From a virus, in IMG/VR virus record IMGVR_UViG_3300009149_000346, positions 1 to 21,458 of that record: a DNA stretch of 21,458 nt; one strand, given 5' to 3'. Position numbers and translations under genes: made by a program. The notes beneath the pieces were generated by a model. The model had not been told where the DNA came from. It did not search any database and saw nothing but the letters and a program-made list of their open reading frames with translations. Every line of letters begins with the position of its first letter. The first letter of the stretch is position 1. Shown piece by piece: positions 11,334-19,483 of this stretch.

Positions 11334-14300
11334 TTATGTATTAAGTGTTGTCCAAGCGTGACCACCATTGTTGAAATTTATTCTTATATCACCAATATCT
11401 ATATAAGTGACATATTGTGTTTTTGGAGGATGACTGTAATTATTAGCATCTTCTTCTATTGTATCGAGTTTATCACCGTCGTCAGCAATATCTCTACCGT
11501 CAACAGTACCAATGCTGGTTGTTATATTTTTATTTGAATCAATTATTGTGACATTGTCCATTTTATAGACACCACCAACATTTATATTACTTGTTAAATC
11601 AACACTTAAAGCATCTAATACAGCCTTGATTGTTAAATTACCTTCAGCATCAACAGTAAACACTTCTGCTGCTATTTCGTCTTTCAATACTAAAATATCC
11701 GCACCATCAGTATCAGTCATTATTACAAGTTTATTATCAAATAACTTTGCATAAGAATCTCCTCCCCATGCATAAAAAACTCCACCAGTATCTGCATGAC
11801 CAACTTGAAAACCAGGTCTGCCATCGCCAAGTAAATCATCGTCAATAATACATACTTCTCTTTCAGAAGAATCAAAAAATGAAAGCTTTTGATTAATACC
11901 GTCTGTCACAATACGCTGTCCTGAAGCACCACTCTTAAATGTTCCTATCCCGCTCGTTATCGAATCCGCATATATCTTTCCCCCGTCGATCATAGTCACA
12001 TCAGACCCGTGCTTCCAGTCCTTCCGCATCTTCCCGTATGTCGTGCCATCGATAACATCGTCCATATCGTTGCCGGTCAGGTCGAACTTGTCGGTCGGAT
12101 CATAGCCCGATGTGAAGGTTGTTGTCCCTGCTATTGCGATGTTATCGGCCTCGATATCGATTCCCTCAGCCGAGGCATTAATCGAGCCTATAACATTTGT
12201 GCTTTCAACGGGTACAAATGAGAGCTTGGTCGTGGTGATAGAGCCTGCCTTCATACACTGTACATTGAGAAGCCGGAACGTCTGAGCCATCTCGATCGTG
12301 TCGGTCCCCGAGTCATAGAATGCAAAGAAGAAGCCATTTGCTCCCAGGGAAGGCTCTGAGGCGCTCGTCTGCAGGGTTGTAATGCTGATGTCCGGGTCGA
12401 AAAAGATATATTCGTCCGTGGTATAGCCGGCCTGGATTTCATACAGAACGCCCTTGTAGAGTATCAGTCCTGTAGACCATTCACCCCGTGAATCGGTTGT
12501 CAGAATGAAGCCGAGATAAGTCGGCACCGGTATCGGTCCGCTTCCGTAAATGGTGATGGAATCCTCCGGAGCGGTGTCATCATCCGACCGTATTCCGTTT
12601 GTACATCCCACAGTTTGTATTTTGACATAGTAAAGTCCGGGACCGGGGACATCAAAAGTATATTCCGTGGCATAGAAAACAGCGAACGGCGTCCCGTATG
12701 CGCCTCCGTCAGGTTTTATAAAAATAGCAAAGAACACGCCGCCTGCGTAGATCTCTGCAGATGGCGTCCATTCAACAAGTATCTGAGGCTGGTATGTACC
12801 ATCCTCTAAGATTTGATATGTTTCTGTGAGGTCAATACTCGTTACATTCGGGGGTAAACCTTTTCTTGGAATCTGAGGGCGTTCGTTGAAATCGTCAGGG
12901 ATCCCCTCATCATTGTGGATGGAAGCATCGTATTTTTCGACTGTAAGTTCGATTTCATCATTCGGATATTCCTTAAGTTCGGTAATTCTGGCAGGTTGTA
13001 AAGTCCAGCCCGGGACATCGTAAGTTATCTGGCTCAAATCCCCGCAGCAGGCGTGCATATTATTAATCGAAACCCGGAAAGATGCTATTTCGTTGCATAT
13101 AAATCCGCGCCAGAGTATGAAATTAGCCATCCGTGTAGCCTGAGACCGCCTCTTTATGCCGTAGAGCGGTATGACCTTCGGAACGATTCCCCGGCGCTCG
13201 ATGTCGATGGTGTTTTCCGCCTGCACATGATCCTTTTCGAAATCGTTCTCCTGATCAATGAACAATACCCTGACCATGTTAGGAATATTCTCCTCGTCGA
13301 TCTCGGAGACAACAAACGTTCCGTCTACGATACTGTCATGGTCAAACACATGGTCGTAGGGGGGTGATTCTGCGGTTTCCACGCCAAGGCATATCTTACC
13401 ATCCCTTTGATAGAGATAGCCCCCGAACGTAGCCAGAATATCCTTAACAGCGGTTTCTTTGTTGGTTGACTCATCGAAAACGATGTCGCATTGGTATCGG
13501 GGTTCGTCGATGCCGTCTTTATTGGTTATCTCCTCGTCACAGAGGACAGCCACAGCCTTGAAAGTATCATCGTCTATGTAATCCTCGTTGATAGGCTCCG
13601 GGAAATCATCGTTTGTTAGAATATCCCGCAACTGCCATGCAGGGTTGCGGGTATATTGTTCTTCTATCCATTTGGTTGTTGCAACATCCCATACTTTGAT
13701 TAATTTGCCTTCGATAATGGCATCAAGTGAAGGCATTGCAGTATTGATTTTATTATTTGATGTATTAATGTGAATAGCAATATAGGCTGTATGTCTGAAT
13801 GCGCAGGGGTCTCCTCCCGAGAAATTTATTGTCAATAAAGGTGTTGCAATTCCTTCTTTTGATGAAAAAATACTATTCCCTGATGCTAACTCGTCCTGAT
13901 CAATAGTAAATGTTATAGTTGATTGTGCAGAATATGCTGTATTTAAGGCTGATATTCCCGTACTGTTAATGTTAATAGCAATATTCCCACCTCTTCGTTT
14001 TGCGGTATACATACTTGAATAATAAGCCCCTGGTGTCGGTTTAGTAGCGTATGTAACTGTATCTTCAGCCCATGAACCGCTTGCAGCTCTTATATTTATT
14101 ATTGGATCGGAACCAGTATAATCACTTTGCCATAATTTGAGAGTTGCCCCTGTAATTGTAAAACCTAATGGAAGTTTTGATAGATCAAATTTGAGAAAAA
14201 ACATTTGTTCTGGTGAACTATAATTGGTTTTTAATTCTACACTTGTACCATACGGTATAGTTGGATTATCTTCATCAACGTAAGCATCTTCTGTTGCTTT

Positions 14301-14684
14301 TATAGTATAAATACCACCTTCAAAAATGCTGTCTGCTTCTTGATCTGCTGTTCCCAAATATGGAGAATTATCAGTGATACCAAAATCTGCTCCAAGTTTT
14401 ACAGATTGAATTTCATCAACATTTATTTCTCCAATGCTTTCAATCGGTCCTTGGCAGAATCCAACTGCACAATCATAAGCCTCATCTATGGTTTCTTCAC
14501 GGTAAAACATGTGTCCTTTTACTTTATTTCTTCCATAAACAACAGCAACCGGCTCTTCAGTTGAACTCTCTTTTTCTTTGTCATTATCAACGTAGATAGG
14601 AGAATCCTTTTTCGGTTTTGGAGTTAGAGCCAAATAAACCGATCTCATAAGTGAGAATACTGCAAGTGCTGTTCCAATTCCCAT
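11334..14684 (-). CDS. Tail tip / receptor-binding protein (lambda J-like) with inserted domains
   Basis: A 1116-residue protein. Residues 1-110 and 292-600 are the J/GTA-hub type core ('EEPVAVVYGRNKVKGHMFYR', then 'AFRHTAYIAIHI...GGYLYQRDGKICLG', then 'PGWTLQPARITELKEYPNDEIELTVEKYD'). Residues about 126-290 are an inserted DNRLRE-like jelly-roll ('TIKATEDAYVDEDNP...FFLKFDLSKLP...GATLKLW...GSWAEDTVTY'). Residues 610-715 look like a fibronectin III domain (VEWTPSAEIYAGG, then YYVKIQTV). From 715 on comes a beta-rich fibre with 'SINASAEGIDIEADNIAIAG' and a C-terminal 'DGRDIADDGDKLDTIEEDANNYSHPP' tail-fibre motif. It crosses the hub and binds the host surface. It starts two bases after the previous stop, with AAAGGAA. 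Confidence 0.85.
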   Translation of the reverse strand: MGIGTALAVFSLMRSVYLALTPKPKKDSPIYVDNDKEKESSTEEPVAVVYGRNKVKGHMFYREETIDEAYDCAVGFCQGPIESIGEINVDEIQSVKLGADFGITDNSPYLGTADQEADSIFEGGIYTIKATEDAYVDEDNPTIPYGTSVELKTNYSSPEQMFFLKFDLSKLPLGFTITGATLKLWQSDYTGSDPIINIRAASGSWAEDTVTYATKPTPGAYYSSMYTAKRRGGNIAININSTGISALNTAYSAQSTITFTIDQDELASGNSIFSSKEGIATPLLTINFSGGDPCAFRHTAYIAIHINTSNNKINTAMPSLDAIIEGKLIKVWDVATTKWIEEQYTRNPAWQLRDILTNDDFPEPINEDYIDDDTFKAVAVLCDEEITNKDGIDEPRYQCDIVFDESTNKETAVKDILATFGGYLYQRDGKICLGVETAESPPYDHVFDHDSIVDGTFVVSEIDEENIPNMVRVLFIDQENDFEKDHVQAENTIDIERRGIVPKVIPLYGIKRRSQATRMANFILWRGFICNEIASFRVSINNMHACCGDLSQITYDVPGWTLQPARITELKEYPNDEIELTVEKYDASIHNDEGIPDDFNERPQIPRKGLPPNVTSIDLTETYQILEDGTYQPQILVEWTPSAEIYAGGVFFAIFIKPDGGAYGTPFAVFYATEYTFDVPGPGLYYVKIQTVGCTNGIRSDDDTAPEDSITIYGSGPIPVPTYLGFILTTDSRGEWSTGLILYKGVLYEIQAGYTTDEYIFFDPDISITTLQTSASEPSLGANGFFFAFYDSGTDTIEMAQTFRLLNVQCMKAGSITTTKLSFVPVESTNVIGSINASAEGIDIEADNIAIAGTTTFTSGYDPTDKFDLTGNDMDDVIDGTTYGKMRKDWKHGSDVTMIDGGKIYADSITSGIGTFKSGASGQRIVTDGINQKLSFFDSSEREVCIIDDDLLGDGRPGFQVGHADTGGVFYAWGGDSYAKLFDNKLVIMTDTDGADILVLKDEIAAEVFTVDAEGNLTIKAVLDALSVDLTSNINVGGVYKMDNVTIIDSNKNITTSIGTVDGRDIADDGDKLDTIEEDANNYSHPPKTQYVTYIDIGDIRINFNNGGHAWTTLNT

Positions 14685-14686
14685 TA

Positions 14687-15949
14687 TTATTCCTTTGGCA
14701 GAGCTTTAAAGCCCCCGAAGTTTATCCAGTTATCATGTTTCATTTTGCACATCATTGCCGTCTTATCACAGCCACGCTCGATGCTGTAAGTGTCACCGAT
14801 GCCCGGTGTATTCGGCAGGGGGATAATGATGTCGATATTCCCGCTGCTGTTCGATTCCTTGACCATGCGTATTTCGCCGTCATTTACCCCGGAAGTGATT
14901 TCAATAATGCCGTTGTTCCAATACCCGTCTGCTTCTGTTCTGTTAGCGGTGTCTATGATAAGCACCGTTGACGAGCCGGCTTCCACTGCGCCTGTTTTGG
15001 GATCGGCAAGAACTTCTCTTCTCGAAATATCATCCCATATAATGGTGGTATCGGTATTATCGGCACAGAGATATATATACCCGCTACCGGTTGCCGTTGC
15101 TATAAACGTAAATTCTTCAAATACATCATCTTGTGAAAATGTATGATAATGATGAGTATTACCGAGCGGGTTACTGTCGGCAATATCAGCTTTCCCGGTA
15201 CCTGCAGTTCGCATCACATAAGCAGTTACTTCATACGTTTTTCCGTTTTCTCCAAATGGTCCCTGTTTTATTGAATTAGCAAAGGAATCTGTATTTAATA
15301 TTTTCTGCGCAGAACTTCCTCCGTGGATATAGGTTGTTTCTTCTGAAACTGTCGGAGTCCCATCTTTTGTCCAGTCCGGAGCTACTCCCGAAACATACGT
15401 TCCTTCAAAGCCAGGATTGGTAATAATTTCCGTCCCTCTGCATTTAACCCCGTCAAATTTCCGGCGGCACGGCCCCGAATAATCACGTCCCGGAAACGAG
15501 GCTCTCAGCTTCCCGAAGTCCGATATAACCATAAGCATTGTATTCGATTCATTCGGCCCGTCAGCCGACTTCGGCGCTCCCATGTCTCCTGAGAACAGGA
15601 CAACCGCATTATCCGCTACTGCCAGCTTGTTCGCCGGCACTTTATAGAGGGTAAGGCGCCTGCCCTGGAATTTGTTGTTTTTGACGTATGTAGTCGAAAA
15701 AACGAGGTCTGTATTGTCGAACCGGAACTGCATTCTATCCTGCTCGAGCGAAAGCGTTGTTTTTATCTGGCTGAAATCAAAGCCCCAGGATGAATAAGTA
15801 TGTCCGCCCGATGTGGGGAAGTTCAAATCCTCAGAATAGTCCGTGAAATAAAGCGTAGTGTCGTCAAGCTCTATGATTATCAGAAATACAGGCTCGTTTG
15901 CTTCCTTCTGAAATTCGGTTTTAACGTCCGATTGTACTGTTTTTGGCAT
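14687..15949 (-). CDS. Tail hub protein, DUF2163/BR0599 family, with inserted carbohydrate-binding-like domain
   Basis: A 420-residue protein. Residues 1-160 match DUF2163 (LYFTDYSEDLNFPTSGGHTY, then SQIKTTLSLEQDRM), as in the gene transfer agent gp13 type hub protein. The C-terminus (residues 385-418, 'RGCDKTAMMCKMKHDNWINFGGFKALP') is the BR0599 signature. The Cys pairs Cys161/Cys170 and Cys394/Cys401 probably form the family's cysteine cluster. Between the halves, residues about 173-312 ('ITNPGFEGTYVSGVAPDWTK...AQKILNTDS...YEVTAYVMR') resemble a CBM4/9 carbohydrate-binding jelly-roll, an insert. It connects the tail tube to the tip protein. Its stop is two bases before the J-like start. Confidence 0.8.
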   Translation of the reverse strand: MPKTVQSDVKTEFQKEANEPVFLIIIELDDTTLYFTDYSEDLNFPTSGGHTYSSWGFDFSQIKTTLSLEQDRMQFRFDNTDLVFSTTYVKNNKFQGRRLTLYKVPANKLAVADNAVVLFSGDMGAPKSADGPNESNTMLMVISDFGKLRASFPGRDYSGPCRRKFDGVKCRGTEIITNPGFEGTYVSGVAPDWTKDGTPTVSEETTYIHGGSSAQKILNTDSFANSIKQGPFGENGKTYEVTAYVMRTAGTGKADIADSNPLGNTHHYHTFSQDDVFEEFTFIATATGSGYIYLCADNTDTTIIWDDISRREVLADPKTGAVEAGSSTVLIIDTANRTEADGYWNNGIIEITSGVNDGEIRMVKESNSSGNIDIIIPLPNTPGIGDTYSIERGCDKTAMMCKMKHDNWINFGGFKALPKE

Positions 15950-16539
15950 TATAAGTCCTCGATAAGCTCGATAGTCTGAATGTTACCCTGCGTAGGCTTC
16001 ACAAACGATGCCAGAAGCTTATCGCTTGCGAACCGCACATCGTATGTCTTATATACCCTCAAGAGAGCATTTACGGACTCTACATCGAGTTCTTCGTCTG
16101 CTGCCAGGGTGATCGTTCCCGCGGAGACTGCCGTTGAAGCATGGACATCATAAACCCTGTCATTTCCCAACCCTGAGCCATGAATGGTAACTTTCCCCCC
16201 GGTCTCGAAGCCTTTCTTGACAAACCCGCTGCTTGAATCGGTTATGGTGTCCGGATTGCTGTTAACAAGGGCAAGACGTATCCCTTTTAACTGCTGCCCG
16301 TAGTTCGGGAAGGTGAATGTCTCATACTGCCCGTCACGTGCATCAAAGAACGCCAGTATTTCATCGATATGGGTATCAAGCGATGCCCCCTCGAATATCA
16401 GTTGAAACCGGCGCCGTGCCGATGCCTGCTTTTTACGGTACTGCCGGGCGCCGCTCCTGAATTGCGTTACGAGCGTATTGAATTCAGGCCCGTAGGTGAT
16501 GACCTTCTTAGGTTGCCAGTCTATGTCCCAGTTTGCCAT
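15949..16539 (-). CDS. Tail hub protein, DUF2460-like, with inserted beta domain
   Basis: A 196-residue protein. Residues 1-88 ('YGPEFNTLVTQFRSGARQYRKK...RRFQLIFEGASLD...FFDARDGQYETFTFPNYG') and 162-196 ('TYDVRFASDKLLASFVKPTQGNIQTIELIEDL') match the DUF2460/GTA gp12-type tail protein that joins tube and hub. Residues about 91-161 (DTITDSSSGFVKKGFETGGK, then AGTITLAADEELDVE) are a beta-rich insert that has a close relative at the C-terminus of the long tail tube protein. The stop of this gene and the ATG of the next overlap by one base. Confidence 0.8.
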   Translation of the reverse strand: MANWDIDWQPKKVITYGPEFNTLVTQFRSGARQYRKKQASARRRFQLIFEGASLDTHIDEILAFFDARDGQYETFTFPNYGQQLKGIRLALVNSNPDTITDSSSGFVKKGFETGGKVTIHGSGLGNDRVYDVHASTAVSAGTITLAADEELDVESVNALLRVYKTYDVRFASDKLLASFVKPTQGNIQTIELIEDL

Positions 16540-16541
16540 AA

Positions 16542-18143
16542 TTATCCTCCGGAAACGCCGCCACGGCTCTTGTTTTCAAGCAACATTCCAAGGAAACTGT
16601 CCTCATCAAAGAGCCTGTTTATCAGATTCCCTGCTATCTTTTCAGAGAAAGCGCTGAGGAATGATGAGGCAATGTTTCGCGACATATCTTCAAATAGTTT
16701 TTGCACGGTATCGGTGGAGAAACGAGCCTCCATGACAAAATTGGTCATAGTTCTGCTCCATTGATTTTCAAGATTCCAGGTGAAGTCCTGATAGCCAAAG
16801 TTCGGTTGAGGAGTTGTCGGAACTGCAGGTGTTGGTATTCCTGCATTTAAAGTTAAACGGGGATGGAAAGGCTCCTTTCCCATACCGAGCCCTTCTCCTC
16901 CGCTTATTCCAAGCTCAGGATATCCTAAATATCGTGGTGATGGCCCAACAAACCCGACAGGTTGTTCTGATTTTCTTCCAAGATACTCATTGAAATAATA
17001 TGCTTTTAATTCGTTTATCCTTTTTTCTTCTGCTTCAGCTGCTTTACTTTTTTCTTCTGCTTCTGCTGTCTGATAGAGACGTTTTCCTTCTTCAATACCT
17101 CGCAAATGTTTGCTGACTAATAATTGGCCTTTTGTTTTTCCCTCTGTTACCTGTAAGTATTGTTGATATCTCCTATATATATTTTCATCCCATTTTATTT
17201 GGGGCGCTGTTCCCATCATTCCATAAGGCCCGACTGGTGCTGTACTTACTTCTGGAGTCCACTTTCCGGCAGCCCATTTTTCCGCTTTCTGTTTAAATAC
17301 TTCTTTTTCCATGTTATCAAGCATAGTACCGAAAGCCTTATCAACACTTTGTATACCCGCTTTTAAAACATCAAAAGTACCGCCTTCCATCATAAGATTT
17401 CTGAATATGAACCATTTATCAGCCATCATTGAGAGTGTGCCAGTCCAGGTAGTCGCAAGGTCTTCTGTTACACCTTTGAATTTACTCCCGGCTCTTGTCC
17501 ATTCTCTCATCATTATTTCTCGTGTCTCCTCCGCCGTATAATAAACCTGAGCTTTAAATCCTAACATATTGAGAATACCGCGTTCCCGGAATAAATCGGC
17601 GGTTCTTGCTCCTGCAGAATACATCCTCACAAACTGTCCCATTGTTTCACGCATAGTAAAACCGGTAACTGCCGCAAGATCGCCAATAAGCGGAATCCAT
17701 CGCATAATCTCATCAACTCCGCCTTCCATTATTCCTGCTAATGTAGCAGCTCCTTCCATGAGATCTTCCAGTTCAAAAGGAACTGTTCTTGCATAGGCAG
17801 TCATTTCTTTAAAGAGCCGGCTGCCTTCTGCCTGTGAACCTAAGAGACTTTTAAGCCTTAACTGATATTGCTCTGCTGTATTTGCAGCATCGATGAAAGC
17901 TCCGCCTACACTCTTTATGCCCCGGTAGAGTGCATAAACACCGAAAGTCCCATAAAGTAAGTTACGGAAATTTATTTTATCAAAAGAATGTGCCGATTTC
18001 CCGGCTTTGTCCATATTAATTTTATCAAGTTGTTTCTGAATATCGGTCTGTGTTGCCTTTGAATCGGCAATAGCAGTCTTTAATTCCCTTCGGAACTGAT
18101 CACGGGCTACTCTGACAACAACTGATAACTCTGCTAAATTCAT
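16542..18143 (-). CDS. Tail tape measure protein (short)
   Basis: A 533-residue protein. Residues about 75-230 ('LRLKSLLGSQAEGSRLFKEMTAYARTVPFELEDLMEGAATLAG', then 'IPLIGDLAAVTGFTMRETMGQFVRMYSAGARTADLFRERGI') match the N-terminal domain of TMP_3-type tape measures. A helical middle with 'EEKSKAAEAEEKRINELK' and a Gly/Pro-rich spacer (400-450) follow, then a helical C-terminus. Using the general rule of about 0.15 nm per residue, tail length would be near 80 nm, so the tail is short for a siphovirus. GGAAGG precedes the ATG, which comes just after the chaperone extension's stop. No peptidoglycan hydrolase domain is visible. Confidence 0.85.
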   Translation of the reverse strand: MNLAELSVVVRVARDQFRRELKTAIADSKATQTDIQKQLDKINMDKAGKSAHSFDKINFRNLLYGTFGVYALYRGIKSVGGAFIDAANTAEQYQLRLKSLLGSQAEGSRLFKEMTAYARTVPFELEDLMEGAATLAGIMEGGVDEIMRWIPLIGDLAAVTGFTMRETMGQFVRMYSAGARTADLFRERGILNMLGFKAQVYYTAEETREIMMREWTRAGSKFKGVTEDLATTWTGTLSMMADKWFIFRNLMMEGGTFDVLKAGIQSVDKAFGTMLDNMEKEVFKQKAEKWAAGKWTPEVSTAPVGPYGMMGTAPQIKWDENIYRRYQQYLQVTEGKTKGQLLVSKHLRGIEEGKRLYQTAEAEEKSKAAEAEEKRINELKAYYFNEYLGRKSEQPVGFVGPSPRYLGYPELGISGGEGLGMGKEPFHPRLTLNAGIPTPAVPTTPQPNFGYQDFTWNLENQWSRTMTNFVMEARFSTDTVQKLFEDMSRNIASSFLSAFSEKIAGNLINRLFDEDSFLGMLLENKSRGGVSGG

Positions 18144-18145
18144 TC

Positions 18146-18864
18146 TTATTCCTTCCGATGTTCACTTATTAAATTTCTTGCTGCTGCAACCACCTTTTTA
18201 AAACATGAATCAGGATTTTTGACCTTCAAACGGTCTATTACCAATTCCACAGCCCTTAAATCAATATCAATCGCTCCCCCCATTCCTGCAAAAATCATCT
18301 GGTGTGAGCACATTAAATAAACCTCGAGGGCCTCTTTATTCTCCGGCAGTATTTCCGGGATACACTGGTCACAGGGCGGTCTCTTTTTCTTTCCTTTGTA
18401 AAGCTCCCTGCAGTCGTCACAGGGCGGCCGGCTTTTATCGAATATTCGTCCTATGACCTGAAAAAGTTTTTTAACTCCTTCTCCTCCCGCATAGCCCTCT
18501 CACTCCCGGCGATTGCAATAGCCGTGTTGACAAGCCCCGGGAACACCGGATGTTCCTTCATGAGTTTGAGTTTATTTTTCTTATTGCAGGGAATCGGTTT
18601 ATCGTTGTCATAGAGTTCAGTCCAGTCCACAATGCAATAGTCGTAAGTAAGCTCGTTAAATGTATCCTTGTCCTCATTCTTTCGGACATAAACCCTGCCG
18701 TCCCGGTAATCTTCTTCCTCTGTGGTTGTTGCTGCCAGAAATTCATCCCGCTTCTGGTTCGTGAGGGCGCGGACTGTTATCCCGCCTTCCTCTTTTTTCT
18801 TACTGGTAGGCCACAGAAAGAAAATACCCGGGTTCAAATCATTCATATTAAGCCTGAGTGCCAT
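18146..18864 (-). CDS. Tail assembly chaperone, -1 frameshift fusion (lambda G-GT-like), 239 aa
   Basis: The frame of the 137-residue chaperone reaches A AAA AAC (18466-18472) four codons before its stop. Slippage by -1 there opens a frame of 106 more codons ending in TAA at 18146-18148, with no usable ATG and ribosome binding site of its own at its beginning. Lambda and most siphophages make a small and a frameshift-extended chaperone in this place, just before the tape measure gene; both bind the tape measure during tail assembly. The extension begins LFQVIGRIFDKSRPPCDDCR and has a second PPCDQC knuckle, then a helical region to KNPDSCFKKVVAAARNLISE. The stop lies two bases before the tape measure ATG. 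Confidence 0.85.
18416..18427. repeat. 12-bp direct repeat encoding the two PPCD zinc knuckles (copy 1)
   Basis: GTCACAGGGCGG occurs here and at 18368-18379, 48 bp apart. On the minus strand both encode PPCD within the frameshift extension, giving two Cys-x2-Cys elements. This suggests an internal duplication of the knuckle. Confidence 0.7.
18451..18864 (-). CDS. Tail assembly chaperone, short (G-like) form
   Basis: A 137-residue protein lying between the tail tube and tape measure genes, the invariable place of the short tail chaperone. It is a mixed alpha/beta protein (LNPGIFFLWPTSKKKEEGGI, then ALTNQKRDEFLAATTTEEED) ending KELKNFFRS after a helix (AIAIAGSERAMREEKE). There is no clear sequence family match, as is common for these fast-evolving proteins. 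The main support is the position plus the in-frame slippery heptamer near its 3' end. GGGAGA precedes the ATG. Confidence 0.75.
   Translation of the reverse strand: MALRLNMNDLNPGIFFLWPTSKKKEEGGITVRALTNQKRDEFLAATTTEEEDYRDGRVYVRKNEDKDTFNELTYDYCIVDWTELYDNDKPIPCNKKNKLKLMKEHPVFPGLVNTAIAIAGSERAMREEKELKNFFRS
18466..18472 (-). promoter_or_regulatory. Programmed -1 frameshift slippery site A AAA AAC
   Basis: The zero-frame codons are TTA AAA AAC, so the heptamer has the exact X XXY YYZ phase. It is followed by TTT TTC AGG TCA TAG. The -1 frame is open for 321 bases beyond it. A possible stimulatory hairpin (CCCTG/CAGGG) lies further downstream, but not at the usual 5-9-base spacing. Confidence 0.85.
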
Positions 18865-18934
18865 AGTTATTCTCCCGATTCTTGTTAAGTTTTACCATCA
18901 AAACCCTATTCTGACAATAAAAGTTAGTGAATTA

Positions 18935-19360
18935 TTAGGCTGCCTTTTCAAGCGTTCCGCCGCTGATTTCAACCGTGAACGAAATCGGACAGAGTCCGGA
19001 TGCATCTTTATCAGCCGACGGCCCGGAAACATTTGTTACCAATGCTGACGCGCTGGCATCGAGCTTGAAATAATCGCTTTCCCCGGCTCCGAAATAAAAC
19101 CGTATGGTATCAACTGCGGTTTTTGCAATACAGGCAGCTCTGATAACCGCTTGCCCTGTTGAATCGTCCGGATCGTAGAAACCGCTGAATGTGACGGTCC
19201 CGCCGTTGCCCCGTCCATATTCCTTGGAATCGAACTCATCCTCAAGCTCCGTTGAATCCAGAACCTGATTTGTGATGCCGGAATATTCCCATTTCCCTAT
19301 ACCGACAACTTTAGTTGTGCTGAGGGAAACCTTTCCTTTGTAACCTCTTTGTCCTGCCAT
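18935..19360 (-). CDS. Major tail tube protein, short paralogue
   Basis: A 141-residue protein of the siphovirus tail tube type. The motifs 'GKWEYSGITNQVLDSTELEDEFDSKEYG', 'TFSGFYDPDDSTGQA' and 'GPSADKDASGLCPISFTVEISGG' are shared almost word for word with the paralogue at 19484. By eye about two thirds of the positions in the first 140 residues are identical. It consists of the tube domain alone. AGGAT precedes the ATG. It lies after a large intergenic hairpin, which may adjust how much of it is made. Rings of this protein stacked along the tape measure form the tube. Confidence 0.8.
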   Translation of the reverse strand: MAGQRGYKGKVSLSTTKVVGIGKWEYSGITNQVLDSTELEDEFDSKEYGRGNGGTVTFSGFYDPDDSTGQAVIRAACIAKTAVDTIRFYFGAGESDYFKLDASASALVTNVSGPSADKDASGLCPISFTVEISGGTLEKAA

Positions 19361-19383
19361 TTTATCCTCCGTTTCTTAGGGGC

Positions 19384-19438
19384 AAACAGAGAGACGGCAA
19401 TACAGAAGTACAGGCCCCTGTATGCCGTCTCTCTGTTT
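19384..19438. repeat. Large perfect-stem hairpin between the two tail tube genes
   Basis: A 15-bp uninterrupted outer stem (19384-19398 with 19424-19438, centred on CAGAGAGACGGC / GCCGTCTCTCTG) continues after one bulged A as a 6-bp inner stem (ATACAG/CTGTAT) with a 12-base loop. On the plus strand it runs into TTTTT, so it can end antisense transcripts. On the minus (tail mRNA) strand no T run follows, which suggests RNA processing, stability or attenuation. Confidence 0.8.
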
Positions 19439-19440
19439 TT

Positions 19441-19472
19441 GTTACCCCTTAAGTGGCCACTCTCAGGGTAAC
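19441..19472. repeat. 32-bp interrupted palindrome beside the hairpin
   Basis: GTTACCC ... AGTGGCCACT ... GGGTAAC: the outer 7-bp arms and the 10-bp central palindrome are perfect, with four mismatched positions between them (12 of 16 per arm match). In the mRNA it would form a second stem right after the long tail tube stop. Confidence 0.7.
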
Positions 19473-19483
19473 CCCGTTTTATA

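Noticed and set aside
18146-18450. Independent gene for the chaperone extension
   Set aside because: No start codon with ribosome binding site near its 5' end; the slippery heptamer explains it better.
19384-19438. Ordinary terminator of the long tail tube transcript
   Set aside because: No T run follows on the minus strand; the T run is on the opposite strand, and essential tail genes lie downstream.
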